From: Christiangramia bathymodioli
GTDB taxonomy: Bacteria; Bacteroidota; Bacteroidia; Flavobacteriales; Flavobacteriaceae
Length of the DNA: 64,000 nt
Reading direction: 5' to 3'
Assembly (NCBI GenBank): GCA_009735695.1
Contig: SRSL01000002.1
Coordinates: 453,330-517,329, forward strand
In this document: piece by piece, positions 9,138-19,200 of the stretch
Layout: each line of letters begins with the position of its first letter
Numbering within the stretch: the stretch's first letter is position 1
The notes under the pieces: model-generated
The model's database searches: none
What the model was told of the DNA's origin: nothing
What the model saw: only the letters and a program-made list of their open reading frames with translations
Position numbers and translations under genes: made by a program

Positions 9138-9434
9138 CTAAAGCGAGATCACTCCCTCTACATTCGCAGCCACTTCTTTGTATTTTTTGATTACAGCGTC
9201 TGGATTCTTCATGCGTACATTAATAGAAACACTGGTGTAAGTCCCTTTTTTGGATTGTTTAGTTTCGATAACCGCCCCCATATTATTAAAGATATCTTCT
9301 ACCTGCCCTATTTGTTCGCCTTTAGTAGGAACTATGAATTTATATAAATATTCTGAAGGCCACATCGCCGTATCCTGAAGCTGTTTTTTAAGCTTGGCGT
9401 AAAATTCTTCAGGGTTCTTCTTTGAATCACTCAT
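9138..9434 (-). CDS. DUF493 (YbeD-like) protein
   Basis: 98 residues from the ATG at 9432-9434; the longer upstream frame is not needed because DUF493 proteins begin this way. The ferredoxin-like ACT-type fold is suggested by YLYKFIVPTKGEQIGQVEDIF and the C-terminal repeat of strand-helix. E. coli YbeD has been proposed to be regulatory near lipoate genes; here there is no such context. It is divergent from the P-loop gene at 9517. Confidence 0.85.
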   Translation of the reverse strand: MSDSKKNPEEFYAKLKKQLQDTAMWPSEYLYKFIVPTKGEQIGQVEDIFNNMGAVIETKQSKKGTYTSVSINVRMKNPDAVIKKYKEVAANVEGVISL

Positions 9435-9516
9435 ATTTTTTCTCCTTCGATTGTCTGCAAAGATACAAGGATTGATCACATTTTTATAATCAATTTCAAT
9501 TGACGAAATTTGCTGG

Positions 9517-10050
9517 GTGAAAAGCAGAAAAATAGTAATAACCGGAGGGCCCGGAACTGGAAAGTCTTCCATAGTTCACCGGTTGGAAGAAAAAGGCGAA
9601 AACTGCCTGCACGAGATCTCTAGGCAGGTCACCCTGGAAGCTCAAAAAGAAGGAATAGCCCAGTTGTTCCTGGAAAGACCCTTATTGTTCAGTGAAAAAT
9701 TGCTCGAAGGCCGTTTAAAACAGTATATAGAAGCCGATAAGATGACAGGCGACCATATTTTCATAGATCGTGGTCTTCCCGATGTGCTGGCTTATATGGA
9801 TTATTTTAAAACCCCTTACCCCGATCTTTTTGACAAGATCTGCAAGGATCATCCATATGATAAGATTTTTATCCTCCCTCCCTGGAAGGAGATCTACAAA
9901 AGTGACAATGAACGATATGAAAGCTTTGAGGAAGCCTTAAAAATTTCCGATTATCTTTATTCCACCTACAGGAACTATGGTTATGAGCCACTAGAAGTTC
10001 CAAAATTATCGGTTGAAGAACGCACCCGGTTTATTTTGAATAATATTTAA
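9517..10050 (+). CDS. P-loop NTPase, NadR/Ttd14-like AAA family
   Basis: 177 residues starting at a GTG codon at 9517 (no nearby ATG in frame). Walker A is GGPGTGKSS at about residues 9-17; a DRGLPDVLAY motif near residue 85 resembles the substrate-binding Asp-Arg of small kinases. Length and layout match the AAA_28/NadR-like ATP-binding proteins. It probably phosphorylates or senses a small molecule; the substrate is unknown. It ends 6 bases before the recQ start, so the two are likely co-transcribed. Confidence 0.82.
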   Translation: MKSRKIVITGGPGTGKSSIVHRLEEKGENCLHEISRQVTLEAQKEGIAQLFLERPLLFSEKLLEGRLKQYIEADKMTGDHIFIDRGLPDVLAYMDYFKTPYPDLFDKICKDHPYDKIFILPPWKEIYKSDNERYESFEEALKISDYLYSTYRNYGYEPLEVPKLSVEERTRFILNNI

Positions 10051-10056
10051 AACTGT

Positions 10057-11952
10057 TTGCAGGAAGAAGCACTCGAAATATTAAAGGAATACTGGGGTTT
10101 CCAGGAATTCCGGCCACAGCAGCTGGAAGTGATAGAATCTATTTACAAAAAACAGGATTCGCTCACTTTATTTCCAACAGGTGGCGGAAAATCTCTGTGT
10201 TTCCAGGTTCCGGCCATGATGATGGAAGGCATCTGTATCGTGGTATCCCCGCTCATTGCTTTGATGGAAGACCAGGTCGCCAATTTGCAGCGACGAAATA
10301 TCAAGGCCATGGCCATTATCGGCGGAATTCAGTATAGCGACCTGGATCGAAAACTGGATAATTGTATATACGGAAATTTCAAATTTCTTTACCTCTCTCC
10401 TGAAAGACTACAGCAGGAACTGGTAAGAGAGCGACTTAAACAGATGAACATCAGTTTTATTACCGTGGATGAAGCGCATTGTATTTCACAATGGGGACAC
10501 GATTTTCGGCCGGCTTACCGAAATATCAGCGATTTGCGGAAGCTACTTCCGGAGGTACATTTCGCTGCCTTCACTGCCACGGCCACTTCGGAAGTGATCA
10601 GGGATATATGTGTTCAGTTAGAACTAAAAGAGCCGGTTGTTCATAAGAAATCCTTTCAAAGATCGAACCTTTATTACGAAGTGATTAAGACTGAGGATAA
10701 GTATTTCCGTTTAACCCAGTTATTGAAAACAGATTCGGCAATTATTTATGTAAGGAGCAGGAATGCTACGCTGGAGATCAGCAATTTTCTGAATAAAAAT
10801 TCTATTTCAGCAACTGCCTACCACGGTGGGATGAAAAAGGAAGACAAGGCCAGGAACTTCAAAGCCTGGCAAAAGAATGAAATTAGCGTCATGGTGGCCA
10901 CTACCGCATTTGGAATGGGAATAGACAAACCCGATGTAAGAAATGTGATCCATATCGATCTGCCGGAAAGTATTGAAAGTTATTTCCAGGAAGCAGGTCG
11001 CGCCGGGCGAGATGGGCAGCCTGCCAGGGCGATCATTTTAACCAATGCCAGCGATATCCCGGTTCTAAAGAATCAATTCCTGAATACTCTGCCCTCTTTT
11101 GAAGATGTAAAACTTGTATACCGTAAACTGAATTCCTATTTCAGAATTGCTTTTGGTGAAGGTGAGCAAAGCATCCATGATTTCAATTTTTCAGATTTCT
11201 GCCATCAGTACCAGTTCAATGCGAATAAGACATACAACGCCATTCAGCTTTTAGACCGATGCAGCGTTTTAAGGCTTCAGCAGAACTACCAGAAGAAAAC
11301 AGAGATTCAGATCCTTTTACCAGCCAATCATCTCGATGCCTACCTGGATGAAAATCCTAAATATGCTCATATCCTCAGGGTGATTTTAAGAAATTACGGC
11401 GGGATATTTGAAAGCCTGGTGCCTTTCAGCCTGAATTCGGTTATCGATAAATCTGATTCTTCAGAGGAAGAGGTGCTTGGTATTCTGGAAGAGCTCGCGG
11501 CCAAAGAGATCATAGATTTCCAATTCTCGAAACACGATGCCAGCATTAATTTTCTGGTACCAAGAGAAGACGAATCTACACTTAATCCGCTTTCAGGATA
11601 CATCAGAGAATATTTGCAAACAAAAAGAAGAAAGATTGAAGCGGTGCTGGAATTTGTTGAAAACGATAGCATTTGCAAACAGGTTCAGCTTTTGAGATAT
11701 TTCGGAGAAGAGAATCCGGAGGCATGCGGAAAATGTTCGGTATGCAACAAAGATAAAAAGGATATTTCAAGGGACGATATGAACGAGATTTACCTGGCCA
11801 TAAAAAGATTTCTGAAAACCGGGCCTAAAGATTCCAGGGAGATCGTATCTGCCCTGGATTACCAGGAGGCCTCTGTTTTAAAGGTTCTGGCTTTATTATG
11901 TGAAAAAGAACTGCTGCAAAGAACAGCCAATAATAAATATAAAATCAACTAG
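10057..11952 (+). CDS. recQ: ATP-dependent DNA helicase RecQ
   Basis: 631 residues from a TTG start at 10057. Helicase motifs are clear: FRPQQLEVI (motif 0), TGGGKS (Walker A), DEAHCISQWGHDFRP (Walker B plus aromatic-rich loop), TATA (motif III) and QEAGRAGRDG (motif VI). A RecQ-C zinc site follows (CKQVQLLRYFGE...CGKCSVC). RecQ unwinds DNA 3'-to-5' in recombination and repair. The C-terminus carries a winged-helix-like end and no clear HRDC domain. It lies between the P-loop NTPase gene and fmt, 3 bases before the latter. Confidence 0.95.
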   Translation: MQEEALEILKEYWGFQEFRPQQLEVIESIYKKQDSLTLFPTGGGKSLCFQVPAMMMEGICIVVSPLIALMEDQVANLQRRNIKAMAIIGGIQYSDLDRKLDNCIYGNFKFLYLSPERLQQELVRERLKQMNISFITVDEAHCISQWGHDFRPAYRNISDLRKLLPEVHFAAFTATATSEVIRDICVQLELKEPVVHKKSFQRSNLYYEVIKTEDKYFRLTQLLKTDSAIIYVRSRNATLEISNFLNKNSISATAYHGGMKKEDKARNFKAWQKNEISVMVATTAFGMGIDKPDVRNVIHIDLPESIESYFQEAGRAGRDGQPARAIILTNASDIPVLKNQFLNTLPSFEDVKLVYRKLNSYFRIAFGEGEQSIHDFNFSDFCHQYQFNANKTYNAIQLLDRCSVLRLQQNYQKKTEIQILLPANHLDAYLDENPKYAHILRVILRNYGGIFESLVPFSLNSVIDKSDSSEEEVLGILEELAAKEIIDFQFSKHDASINFLVPREDESTLNPLSGYIREYLQTKRRKIEAVLEFVENDSICKQVQLLRYFGEENPEACGKCSVCNKDKKDISRDDMNEIYLAIKRFLKTGPKDSREIVSALDYQEASVLKVLALLCEKELLQRTANNKYKIN

Positions 11953-11955
11953 AAA

Positions 11956-12903
11956 ATGAAAGATCTAAAAATCGTTTTCATGGGAACTCCAGATTTTGCC
12001 GTTCGAAGCCTGGAAGCGATCCTGGATAACGGGTTCAATGTAGTGGGAGTTATTACGGCACCAGACCGGCCTGCCGGACGGGGAAGAAAATTGAAGGCCA
12101 GCGCCGTTAAAGAGTATGCGGTTTCCAAAGGCCTTAAAATATTACAACCGGTAAATCTGAAAGACGAGAGTTTTCAAAAGGAACTTTCAGAATTGAATCC
12201 AGATGTACAGGTAGTGGTGGCCTTCAGAATGTTGCCGAAATCGGTTTGGAGTTTACCGCCATTGGGCACTTTTAATCTTCATGCCTCCCTGCTTCCCGAT
12301 TATCGCGGGGCCGCTCCTATTAACTGGGCGGTAATTAATGGTGAAGAAAGAACCGGGGTTAGCACTTTCTTTTTAGATGAGAAGATCGATACCGGTAACC
12401 TGATCGCACAGGAGGAGGTTTCGATAGAGAAGACTGAAAATGTTGGGGCTCTTCATGATAGGCTCATGGAAGTTGGAGCTAAACTGGTGGTGGAGACACT
12501 GGAAAAAATTCAGAAAGATGAAATAAGCGCGAAACCGCAGGTTGAATCGCCCGATCTTAAACCTGCTCCTAAACTTACCAAAGAGAATACTCGAATAGAC
12601 TGGAGTAAACCGGTGACCACTATATATAACCACATAAGAGGTTTGAACCCCTACCCTGGCGCCTGGACTACTATGGAATCAGCCTCTGGAAACCTCGTAG
12701 TGAAACTATACGATGTGGAAAAAGACACGCAGGCGCCAGATCTTCCATATGGTACTCTAAAAGTTTTGGAGGGGAAGGTGAAAATTGCCGCAAAAGATGG
12801 GAGTATAATAGTGAATGAACTACAGCTTCCCGGAAAGAAAAAAATGACAACGAAAGCACTCTTAAACGGATATAATTTTCCTGAAGACGCAAAAATGCGC
12901 TGA
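11956..12903 (+). CDS. fmt: Methionyl-tRNA formyltransferase
   Basis: 315 residues, the standard length. It adds formyl from 10-formyl-THF to Met-tRNAfMet for translation start. The N-terminal Rossmann part begins FMGTPDFAVRSLEAIL. The THF/catalytic signature has NLHASLLPDYRGAAPINWA followed by TGVSTFFLDEKIDTG. The C-terminal OB-like tRNA-binding domain follows (from about residue 205, with GLNPYPGAWT). The ATG lies 3 bases after the recQ stop. There is no def gene next to it, which is common in this phylum. Confidence 0.97.
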   Translation: MKDLKIVFMGTPDFAVRSLEAILDNGFNVVGVITAPDRPAGRGRKLKASAVKEYAVSKGLKILQPVNLKDESFQKELSELNPDVQVVVAFRMLPKSVWSLPPLGTFNLHASLLPDYRGAAPINWAVINGEERTGVSTFFLDEKIDTGNLIAQEEVSIEKTENVGALHDRLMEVGAKLVVETLEKIQKDEISAKPQVESPDLKPAPKLTKENTRIDWSKPVTTIYNHIRGLNPYPGAWTTMESASGNLVVKLYDVEKDTQAPDLPYGTLKVLEGKVKIAAKDGSIIVNELQLPGKKKMTTKALLNGYNFPEDAKMR

Positions 12904-13006
12904 GGCCTTATTAATGCTGAATTTGTTGCATTTTAATAAAAAACAATTATCTTTATCAACAAATCGGTCAAGTTATTAACAAATAGGGCCTTTTCCCTTG
13001 TCATTA

Positions 13007-13037
13007 CTTGCATGGACAAGAAATCCGTATAAATTTG
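13007..13037 (+). promoter_or_regulatory. Promoter of the HU gene
   Basis: CTTG at 13007-13010 (weak -33), 19-base spacer, TAAATTTG at 13030-13037 (perfect TAnnTTTG). It predicts a leader of roughly 45 bases before the HU ATG at 13089. Confidence 0.75.
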
Positions 13038-13088
13038 TATACCAGTTTAACAGAATGTTTAACCAACAATTAATTTAAATTTCAAATT

Positions 13089-13361
13089 ATGAACAAAACA
13101 GATTTAATTGATGCAATGGCTGAAAATGCTGGAATTTCTAAAGCAGCAGCAAAAAAAGCATTAGAGTCTTTCCTTGAGAACGTAGAGAAATCTCTTAAAA
13201 AGGGAGACCGAGTATCACTAGTTGGATTCGGATCTTGGTCAGTATCCAAAAGAGCTGCTCGTGAAGGAAGAAACCCACAAACCGGAAAAACCATTAAAAT
13301 CGCTGCTAAGAATGTAGTTAAGTTTAAGGCCGGAGCTGATCTTCAAAAAGCTGTAAACTAA
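13089..13361 (+). CDS. DNA-binding protein HU
   Basis: 90 residues, canonical HU length. It starts [18 protein letters not shown]; the DNA-contact arm signature is [23 protein letters not shown] with the intercalating-region Pro of the NPQTG turn. HU bends and compacts DNA as a dimer in the nucleoid. It has its own promoter (13007-13037) and its own terminator (13384-13411), so it is monocistronic, as expected for an abundant protein. Confidence 0.97.
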   Translation: MNKTDLIDAMAENAGISKAAAKKALESFLENVEKSLKKGDRVSLVGFGSWSVSKRAAREGRNPQTGKTIKIAAKNVVKFKAGADLQKAVN

Positions 13362-13383
13362 TAATTTGCATAAGAAAATTCTT

Positions 13384-13411
13384 AAAGCCTTCCTTCGGGA
13401 AGGCTTTTTTT
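13384..13411 (+). terminator. Terminator of the HU gene
   Basis: Perfect 10-bp stem AAAGCCTTCC / GGAAGGCTTT with the stable loop TTCG (13394-13397), followed by a T-run. Confidence 0.95.
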
Positions 13412-13480
13412 GTTTAAAAATTGGCAATTGTATTGCATTTTTTCTAGGAAATAATTAGTTTAGATAAAAAGACTGCTATA

Positions 13481-14041
13481 ATGATCTCTTTAAAACCAAC
13501 CAAGGGTCATCTTCTCGTTGCAGAACCATCCATAATTGGAGATGTCTCTTTTAATCGTTCTGTGGTTCTCCTGGCTGATCATTCAGACAATGGTTCGGTT
13601 GGCTTTATATTGAATAAAATCCTGGATTTTACCCTGAAAGACCTTATTCCCGGAATCAAAGGGAACTTCAGAGTCTACAATGGAGGTCCCGTTGAACAGG
13701 ACAATCTTTATTTTATTCATAAAATACCGCACCTAATCCCTGATAGCATTGAAATCGCTAACGGAATTTATTGGGGCGGAAATTTTGAAGCAGTAATGGA
13801 TCTCATCGCTGAAGAGCAGATCGATGAAAAACAGATCAAATTCTTCCTGGGTTATTCAGGATGGGATGCCCACCAGCTGGATGAAGAGTTAAATTCACAT
13901 TCGTGGGTGATCACCGCAAACGAAGATCATACAGACTTATTAGAAAAACCTTATAATTCGTTCTGGAAAGATAAGATGCTGGAATTAGGCGGAGAATATG
14001 TTCTCTGGTCTAATTCCCCAGAAAATCCCACTTATAATTAG
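13481..14041 (+). CDS. YqgE/AlgH family protein
   Basis: 186 residues with the family hallmarks: KGHLLVAEPSIIGDVSFNRSVVLL near the start, GSVGFILNK, and the NGGPVEQDNLYFIH motif, then FFLGYSGWDAHQLDEEL. The biochemical function of UPF0301 is not settled; AlgH is linked to alginate regulation in Pseudomonas, which does not apply here. Cytoplasmic. Its 3' end overlaps the convergent aminotransferase gene by 4 bases. Confidence 0.94.
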   Translation: MISLKPTKGHLLVAEPSIIGDVSFNRSVVLLADHSDNGSVGFILNKILDFTLKDLIPGIKGNFRVYNGGPVEQDNLYFIHKIPHLIPDSIEIANGIYWGGNFEAVMDLIAEEQIDEKQIKFFLGYSGWDAHQLDEELNSHSWVITANEDHTDLLEKPYNSFWKDKMLELGGEYVLWSNSPENPTYN

Positions 14042-14883
14042 CCCAATCTTGCCTGGGTATTTAATTTTCCTATTAGTTGCCGGGCGACTTCGTTTGTAAA
14101 TACCTTTTTTCGGTATTTGCTTACTGGTTGAATTCCAACCGCGATATTGGTAATAAAGATCTCATCTGCTTTCTGTAATTCAAAAGGGGAAACAGAGCTT
14201 TCCTCCAGTTCAAAATCTTCCGTTTTTTTCAGAATATTAATGAGTTGCTTTCGAATGATGCCGTTCAATACCCCGTCGCTTAAAGGAGGTGTTTTGATAG
14301 TCTTCCCTTTTACCACGAATATGTTTCCATTAAGGGCTTCCACTACGCTCTTCTTTTCATTCAGCAGCAAGCAATTATGATAGGCATTTTCACTGGCATA
14401 AATACTTCCTAACACGTTTACCGCGCGATTGTTGGATTTTATAGTAGACAACAAACCTGAGGTTACATAATGGTCTTTGAACAATTCGATCTCGTAATCC
14501 TCTTCATTTAAAATATAAAAGGCATTTTCAAGAGGTTCGGCATTGATCACATAACCGATTTCCCTGGTAGCCGGAGTGTAATATCCACCCTGAATTCGGT
14601 ATACGGCAAACCTTATCCTGGCTGGAGAGTCAAGCAGATCGTTCGCCTCGATGAGGTCTTTAATTTCCTGCTCAAGAAATTCAGGAGAAAAACTGGCTGG
14701 AATTTCCATTCTCATGATACGCATGGATGCCATTAGCCTAAAATAATGATCTTCCCAGAACATTATTTTACCGTTGATCACCCTGATGGTTTCAAAAACT
14801 GAATCTCCGTAGGCAAAACCCCGATTGTACACCGAGATTTGCGCATTCTTTTTCTGTACTAGTTTTCCGTCTAAATTGATCAT
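14038..14883 (-). CDS. Class IV aminotransferase (PLP, BCAT/ADCL type)
   Basis: 281 residues of the class IV PLP fold, which includes branched-chain aminotransferases, D-amino-acid aminotransferases and aminodeoxychorismate lyase. Visible are the N-terminal YNRGFAYGDSVFETIRV, the likely PLP lysine in STIKSNNRAVNVLGS, and the cofactor loop TNIAVGIQPV. The size fits an aminodeoxychorismate lyase (folate synthesis) as well as a D-amino-acid enzyme; sequence alone does not decide. Its 5' leader contains the terminator of the upstream START-like gene. Confidence 0.88.
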   Translation of the reverse strand: MINLDGKLVQKKNAQISVYNRGFAYGDSVFETIRVINGKIMFWEDHYFRLMASMRIMRMEIPASFSPEFLEQEIKDLIEANDLLDSPARIRFAVYRIQGGYYTPATREIGYVINAEPLENAFYILNEEDYEIELFKDHYVTSGLLSTIKSNNRAVNVLGSIYASENAYHNCLLLNEKKSVVEALNGNIFVVKGKTIKTPPLSDGVLNGIIRKQLINILKKTEDFELEESSVSPFELQKADEIFITNIAVGIQPVSKYRKKVFTNEVARQLIGKLNTQARLG

Positions 14884-14908
14884 AAAAAAACCCCGTTTTT
14901 TAACGGGG
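14884..14908 (-). terminator. Terminator of the START-like gene
   Basis: Read on the minus strand: CCCCGTT / AACGGGG stem (14902-14908 with 14891-14897), loop of four, then seven T. It sits between the START-like gene and the aminotransferase start. Confidence 0.9.
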
Positions 14909-14934
14909 CAAAGGTACTATTATAAATATACTTT

Positions 14935-15321
14935 TTAGGCCGATCCAAGGATCTGTTTCAGGTCTGATACCATATTTTCCCATAGCATCTTACCTTCATC
15001 GATCTCATCCTCTTCGGCAAAGTCGGTGATCATCAACGAAACATCCTTGGTGATATCATCTACCTGAATGCGTAATTCAAAAAAGTAAGGCGTTTCCTCG
15101 TCATCGATCCATTTGAATTTGATTCGCTCATCGCTCTTTTTACTAACGAGCTTGGCTTTCTCTTCGCTACCTTCCCAAATAAACGTAAAAAATTCACCCC
15201 GGGAATTCACATTATCGGCATACCATTCACTTAGACCTGAGGGAGTTGAAATATATTGAAACAGTAATGAAGGAGAAGCTTGAATTGGAAACTCCATTTC
15301 GTACTTGATCTTTTCTTCCAT
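14935..15321 (-). CDS. START-like (SRPBCC/AHSA1) domain protein
   Basis: 128 residues with the single SRPBCC-type fold: KYEMEFPIQASPSLLFQYISTPSGLSEWYADNV at the N-terminus and a closing helix LWENMVSDLKQIL. Proteins of this size in Bacteroidetes are annotated START-like and bind small hydrophobic ligands or act as AHSA1-like co-chaperones. No catalytic residues are seen. It is followed by its own terminator (14884-14908). Confidence 0.85.
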   Translation of the reverse strand: MEEKIKYEMEFPIQASPSLLFQYISTPSGLSEWYADNVNSRGEFFTFIWEGSEEKAKLVSKKSDERIKFKWIDDEETPYFFELRIQVDDITKDVSLMITDFAEEDEIDEGKMLWENMVSDLKQILGSA

Positions 15322-15403
15322 TTTTGATTAATTAGTTTCGGGCAATATAGATATTAAATTGAAAGATTAAAAGAAATCAAAATAAATATTTTAGAAAATA
15401 AAG

Positions 15404-15434
15404 TTTGGTTCAAAACAAATAGTTTTTATATTTG
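15404..15434 (+). promoter_or_regulatory. Promoter of tRNA-Met
   Basis: TTTG at 15404-15407, 19-base spacer, TATATTTG at 15427-15434: a textbook Bacteroidetes -33/-7 pair. Transcription would start near 15440, about 70 bases before the tRNA. Confidence 0.85.
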
Positions 15435-15511
15435 CACCCGCATTCACAAAAAGCCATGAGGCCTTGCTTGACAAGGCATCCGGGCGATTTAAGAAAATGT
15501 GAAATACCTAC

Positions 15512-15585
15512 GGCGAGGTAGCTCAGTTGGTTAGAGCGTCGGATTCATAACCCGGAGGTCCCGAGTTCAAATCTCGGTCTCGCTA
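15512..15585 (+). tRNA. tRNA-Met (anticodon CAT)
   Basis: 74 bases that fold as a cloverleaf: acceptor GGCGAGG with TCTCGCT, D-arm GCTC/GAGC, anticodon loop TTCATAA, T-arm CCGAG-TTCAAAT-CTCGG. The 3' CCA is not encoded. A31-C39 mispairs at the base of the anticodon loop. The anticodon stem lacks the three G-C pairs of initiator tRNA, so elongator Met is favoured. The gene marks the boundary between core chromosome and accessory DNA. Confidence 0.95.
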
Positions 15586-15598
15586 CTACTAAAATTAA

Positions 15599-15631
15599 GG
15601 CTTTCGAGAAATCGAGAGCCTTTTGTTTTTT
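15599..15631 (+). terminator. Terminator of tRNA-Met
   Basis: Stem GGCTTTCGA (15599-15607) / TCGAGAGCC (15612-15620), loop GAAA, then TTTTGTTTTTT. Confidence 0.9.
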
Positions 15632-15636
15632 CATCT

Positions 15637-15657
15637 AGTACAGAATAAGTACAGAAT
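15637..15657 (+). repeat. Direct repeat, candidate att region
   Basis: AGTACAGAAT occurs at 15637-15646 and again at 15648-15657. It lies immediately after the tRNA-Met terminator, where accessory DNA begins, so it may be part of the attachment or integrase-arm site of the element. The partner site would be beyond the right edge. Confidence 0.4.
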
Positions 15658-16238
15658 CTCATTTTTTTTTAATAAATAAATAAGAGCCATATAGAAAATC
15701 TCCGTTTGATATCAATTGAAACGGAATTTTATATTTATTCCGGAAATTAACTCTAGAAAGTAACCATTAATTTTCCATCGTTAATAAGATTCAAAATTTT
15801 AGTAATTAAGATCCAATCTTGAATTACTGCCCATTACTTCCCTGGAATAGCTCAGCATGCCTGAAACCTGATAGCTATGAAATACATCCTCTTCCCTATC
15901 GTAAAAAGTTCTCATATATATCCCTTAGAGATGCAGCTTTAAAAAATTCCTAAAAGTAAAGCAGTGAAGAAATGCGAAACGTTAGATCCATAAAATGTCG
16001 AAATCACACAGAATAAAAAGTCGATTTTTTAAATAGCGAATAAATATCCATCTGTAAAATTAAATTTCAGGTAAAAACATAACCTATGATACTGACTTAT
16101 AACTTTTAAAAAAGACTAAAAAAGCTTTCTAAAGAAAGCTGAATTACAAGTAATTGGCGCTATTATTTTAAGGCTATTAGGATAATTGTCTAAAAGGAGT
16201 CATCATTTAAAGGAATGCTATAAAGCATAGTAACTCAT
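15658..16238. other. AT-rich non-coding stretch at the element left end
   Basis: About 580 bases without a credible gene on either strand. Apart from the hsdR terminator at 16117-16140 I see no conserved motif. It could hold integrase-arm or excision sites, or decayed DNA. Confidence 0.6.
16117..16140 (-). terminator. Terminator of the hsd operon
   Basis: On the minus strand AGCTTTCT-TT-AGAAAGCT followed by TTTTT; perfect 8-bp stem, about 100 bases after the hsdR stop. Confidence 0.85.
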
Positions 16239-19200
16239 TTACACCGCTCTATTTTTCTTAAAATTCTCCGCTTGTTCAAATATTTCTTCATAAACTTCAT
16301 CCCGTTCCACCGGCGGATAACCGTGTTCATCGAGTAATAGAATAAGTCCAACCTTTAGGGCAGATTTAATGTCATTTCTTTTGCTCCAGTCTGGAAATTT
16401 CGCTTGTTCGTCCACTAAATCTTTTATTGACTTTGAGAGCTCGATGAGCTTATGTTCGGGATATTGAAAATCATATTTGATACAAAGCTCTTTTAAAATA
16501 TCATAGAAGGCTTTTTCTTCAAAATCAATTCCCAACTTTTCCCCGGCCGAAAACTCTTTTTGTACCTGCCAAATAAGATCTGTGAGCTGCTCTGCCATCT
16601 CTTCGTAGACCTCTCCGCGTAACACATCACCTTTTCTTTCATTGTATCGGGAAACCAGGCCTTCCATCTTTTTAGAAAAATCTACTCCTTTTACCTTGTT
16701 CACTTTTTTAATCTCTCCAATAGCCCTGGCCAGTAATTGCTGTAAAAGTTTGATTTTAGTATTGGGCAATTTGATCTTATCGATTTTTGCCAGATAATCC
16801 TCATCAAATATATCCTGCTGACTATTGGTTTGATCACCCATTTTAAAGATCTCCTCCACGCCTTCACTTGCCAAAGCATTTCTGATCATTTCCCTTACTT
16901 TGGCATTCATCTGGGCGGTATCCGGTGCATTTCCCCTGGTGAGTTTAAAAACTATTGATTTTACAGCTAAATAAAAATGTGTATAATCCCGTTCTTCGTG
17001 TGTTAACTTTTCACTTCCAGCACAAATATCATAAGCAGCTTTCAGGCGTTTCACCAAATCCATAAAACGTGTTTCCAGCTCCTTGGTATGCTGTACGTAT
17101 TCAACAGCCAGGTTAAGGTTGTTCAATTGGCTTAAAGGATCTCCCTGGAAATAATCTGTACTATCAAATTTGTGAAAAATCCTGGCCAGTAAATCCAGGT
17201 GGTCCCTAACTATCTTCAGGGACTTTTCAATATCTTCGAAATTCTGACGCTCACCCTTATTGTATTTGGCAAGAGCTAAGTTCATTTGTTTCTTAATACC
17301 AATATAATCTACTACCAGTCCTTTGTTCTTGCCCTGGAACTTCCGGTTTACCCGGGAAATCGTCTGGATAAGGTTATGCTGCTGGATGGGTTTATCGATA
17401 TAGATACTATCCAGAAACGGCACATCAAAACCTGTAAGCCACATATCTACGACAATGGCAATTTTAAAATTCGATTTCTCATTTTTAAATTGACGGTCCA
17501 GCTCTTTCCGGTACTCTTTGGTTCCTAAAAGATCATACATTTCTTTAGGATCGTCTTTTCCCCTTGTCATGATCATCTTTATCCTCTCAATAGGCTTGAG
17601 TTGCTTCCTGTCTTTTTCAGTTAAATCGGCACCTTCTTCTGCCTTTCTAATCTTTGTCCATTCCGGTCTTAATTCGATGATGTTCTTATAAAGCTCGTAA
17701 GCTATTTCACGATTGCTACAAACGAAAATTGCTTTTCCTTTTACGGTAGCACCTTCCTCCAGCCTTTTTTCATAATGATTGACAAAATCTTCTGCTATGG
17801 CCTGTAAACGATCCGGATCACTCAAAATGGCATTAATGTTAGCCGACTGCTTTTTACTCTCTTCTACCTGGTACTCATTCGCACCTTCTTCCTCAGCTAC
17901 CCGGTAATATTCCTCAATTTTCTTTAATTCTCTGTTTTCAAGGGCCACTTTCGCTGCCCTTCCTTCATATACAATACGTACTGTAATTTCATCTATTACA
18001 GATTCTGTCATTGTATATTCATCTACTACCTTCCCAAATACATCTAAAGTAGCATCGATTGGCGTCCCGGTAAAACCTACAAAAGTAGCATTAGGCAAAG
18101 AATCGTGAAGATACTTAGCAAAGCCAAAAGTTTTCTTTACCCCTTTTTCTGTGATTTTTATTTTCTGGTCAAGATTGGTCTGGCTCCGGTGAGCCTCATC
18201 AGATATACAAATAACATTGCTTCTATTCGTAAGTAACTCGGTATCTTCTGTAAACTTATGTATAGTGGTAAGGAACACGCCACCACTTTCCCTTCCTCTA
18301 ATCCGTTTGCGTAAGTCTGCACGGCTTTCTGCACTTACGATAGCATCATCCCCAATAAAGGCTTTGGCATTGGTAAATTGCCCTGCAAGCTGATCATCCA
18401 AATCGGTTCGATCTGTAATCAAAATAATAGTAGGACTTTCAAAATGATCACTTTTCATTAAAAGCCGGGTTAGGAAAAGCATGGTATAACTTTTTCCGGA
18501 ACCGGTTGCCCCGAAATAGGTGCCTCCTTTTCCGTTTCCGTTGGGTTTTTGGACTTTCTGAATATTTTCAAATAGAGCCCTTGCCGCATAATACTGGGGA
18601 TAGCGGCACACGATCTTTTCATCCTTTTTGGAGCTATCCGGTAAATAAATAAAGTTTTTAATGATGTCCCGCAGCCTGTATTGATGCAACATTCCCTGGA
18701 TAAGGGTGAACATACTATCAATACCGTCAACCTCTTTTGCCAATCCTGCGATCCTGCGCCAGGCATAAAAGAATTCATAAGGCGCAAAAAATGAACCTGC
18801 TTTGGTATTTACACCATCACTAATTACACAAAATGCATTGTACTTAAAAAGTTCAGGTATGTCCCTTTGGTAACGCACTGTTAATTGAATATAGGCGTCA
18901 TAAATGGTGGTATTTTCCTGAATCGCCGTTTTGAATTCGAAAACAATTACCGGAATTCCATTAATATAAAGAATCCCGTCAGGAATACGTTTTTGGGTTC
19001 CGGTAATTTCCAGCTGATTAACGAACTTATAAGTATTTTGGTTGTCTTCTGAATAATCAATTAAATAGATCCAAATATCTTTTTGGGAACGGTCTTCCCG
19101 CTTTAGCGAAAAACCATCAGAAAGCATTTGCATAAACTCCTTGTTGCTTTCATAGAGGTCTGATGCCGGAAGAGTTTTAAGTCTAAGGATAATGGAATCT

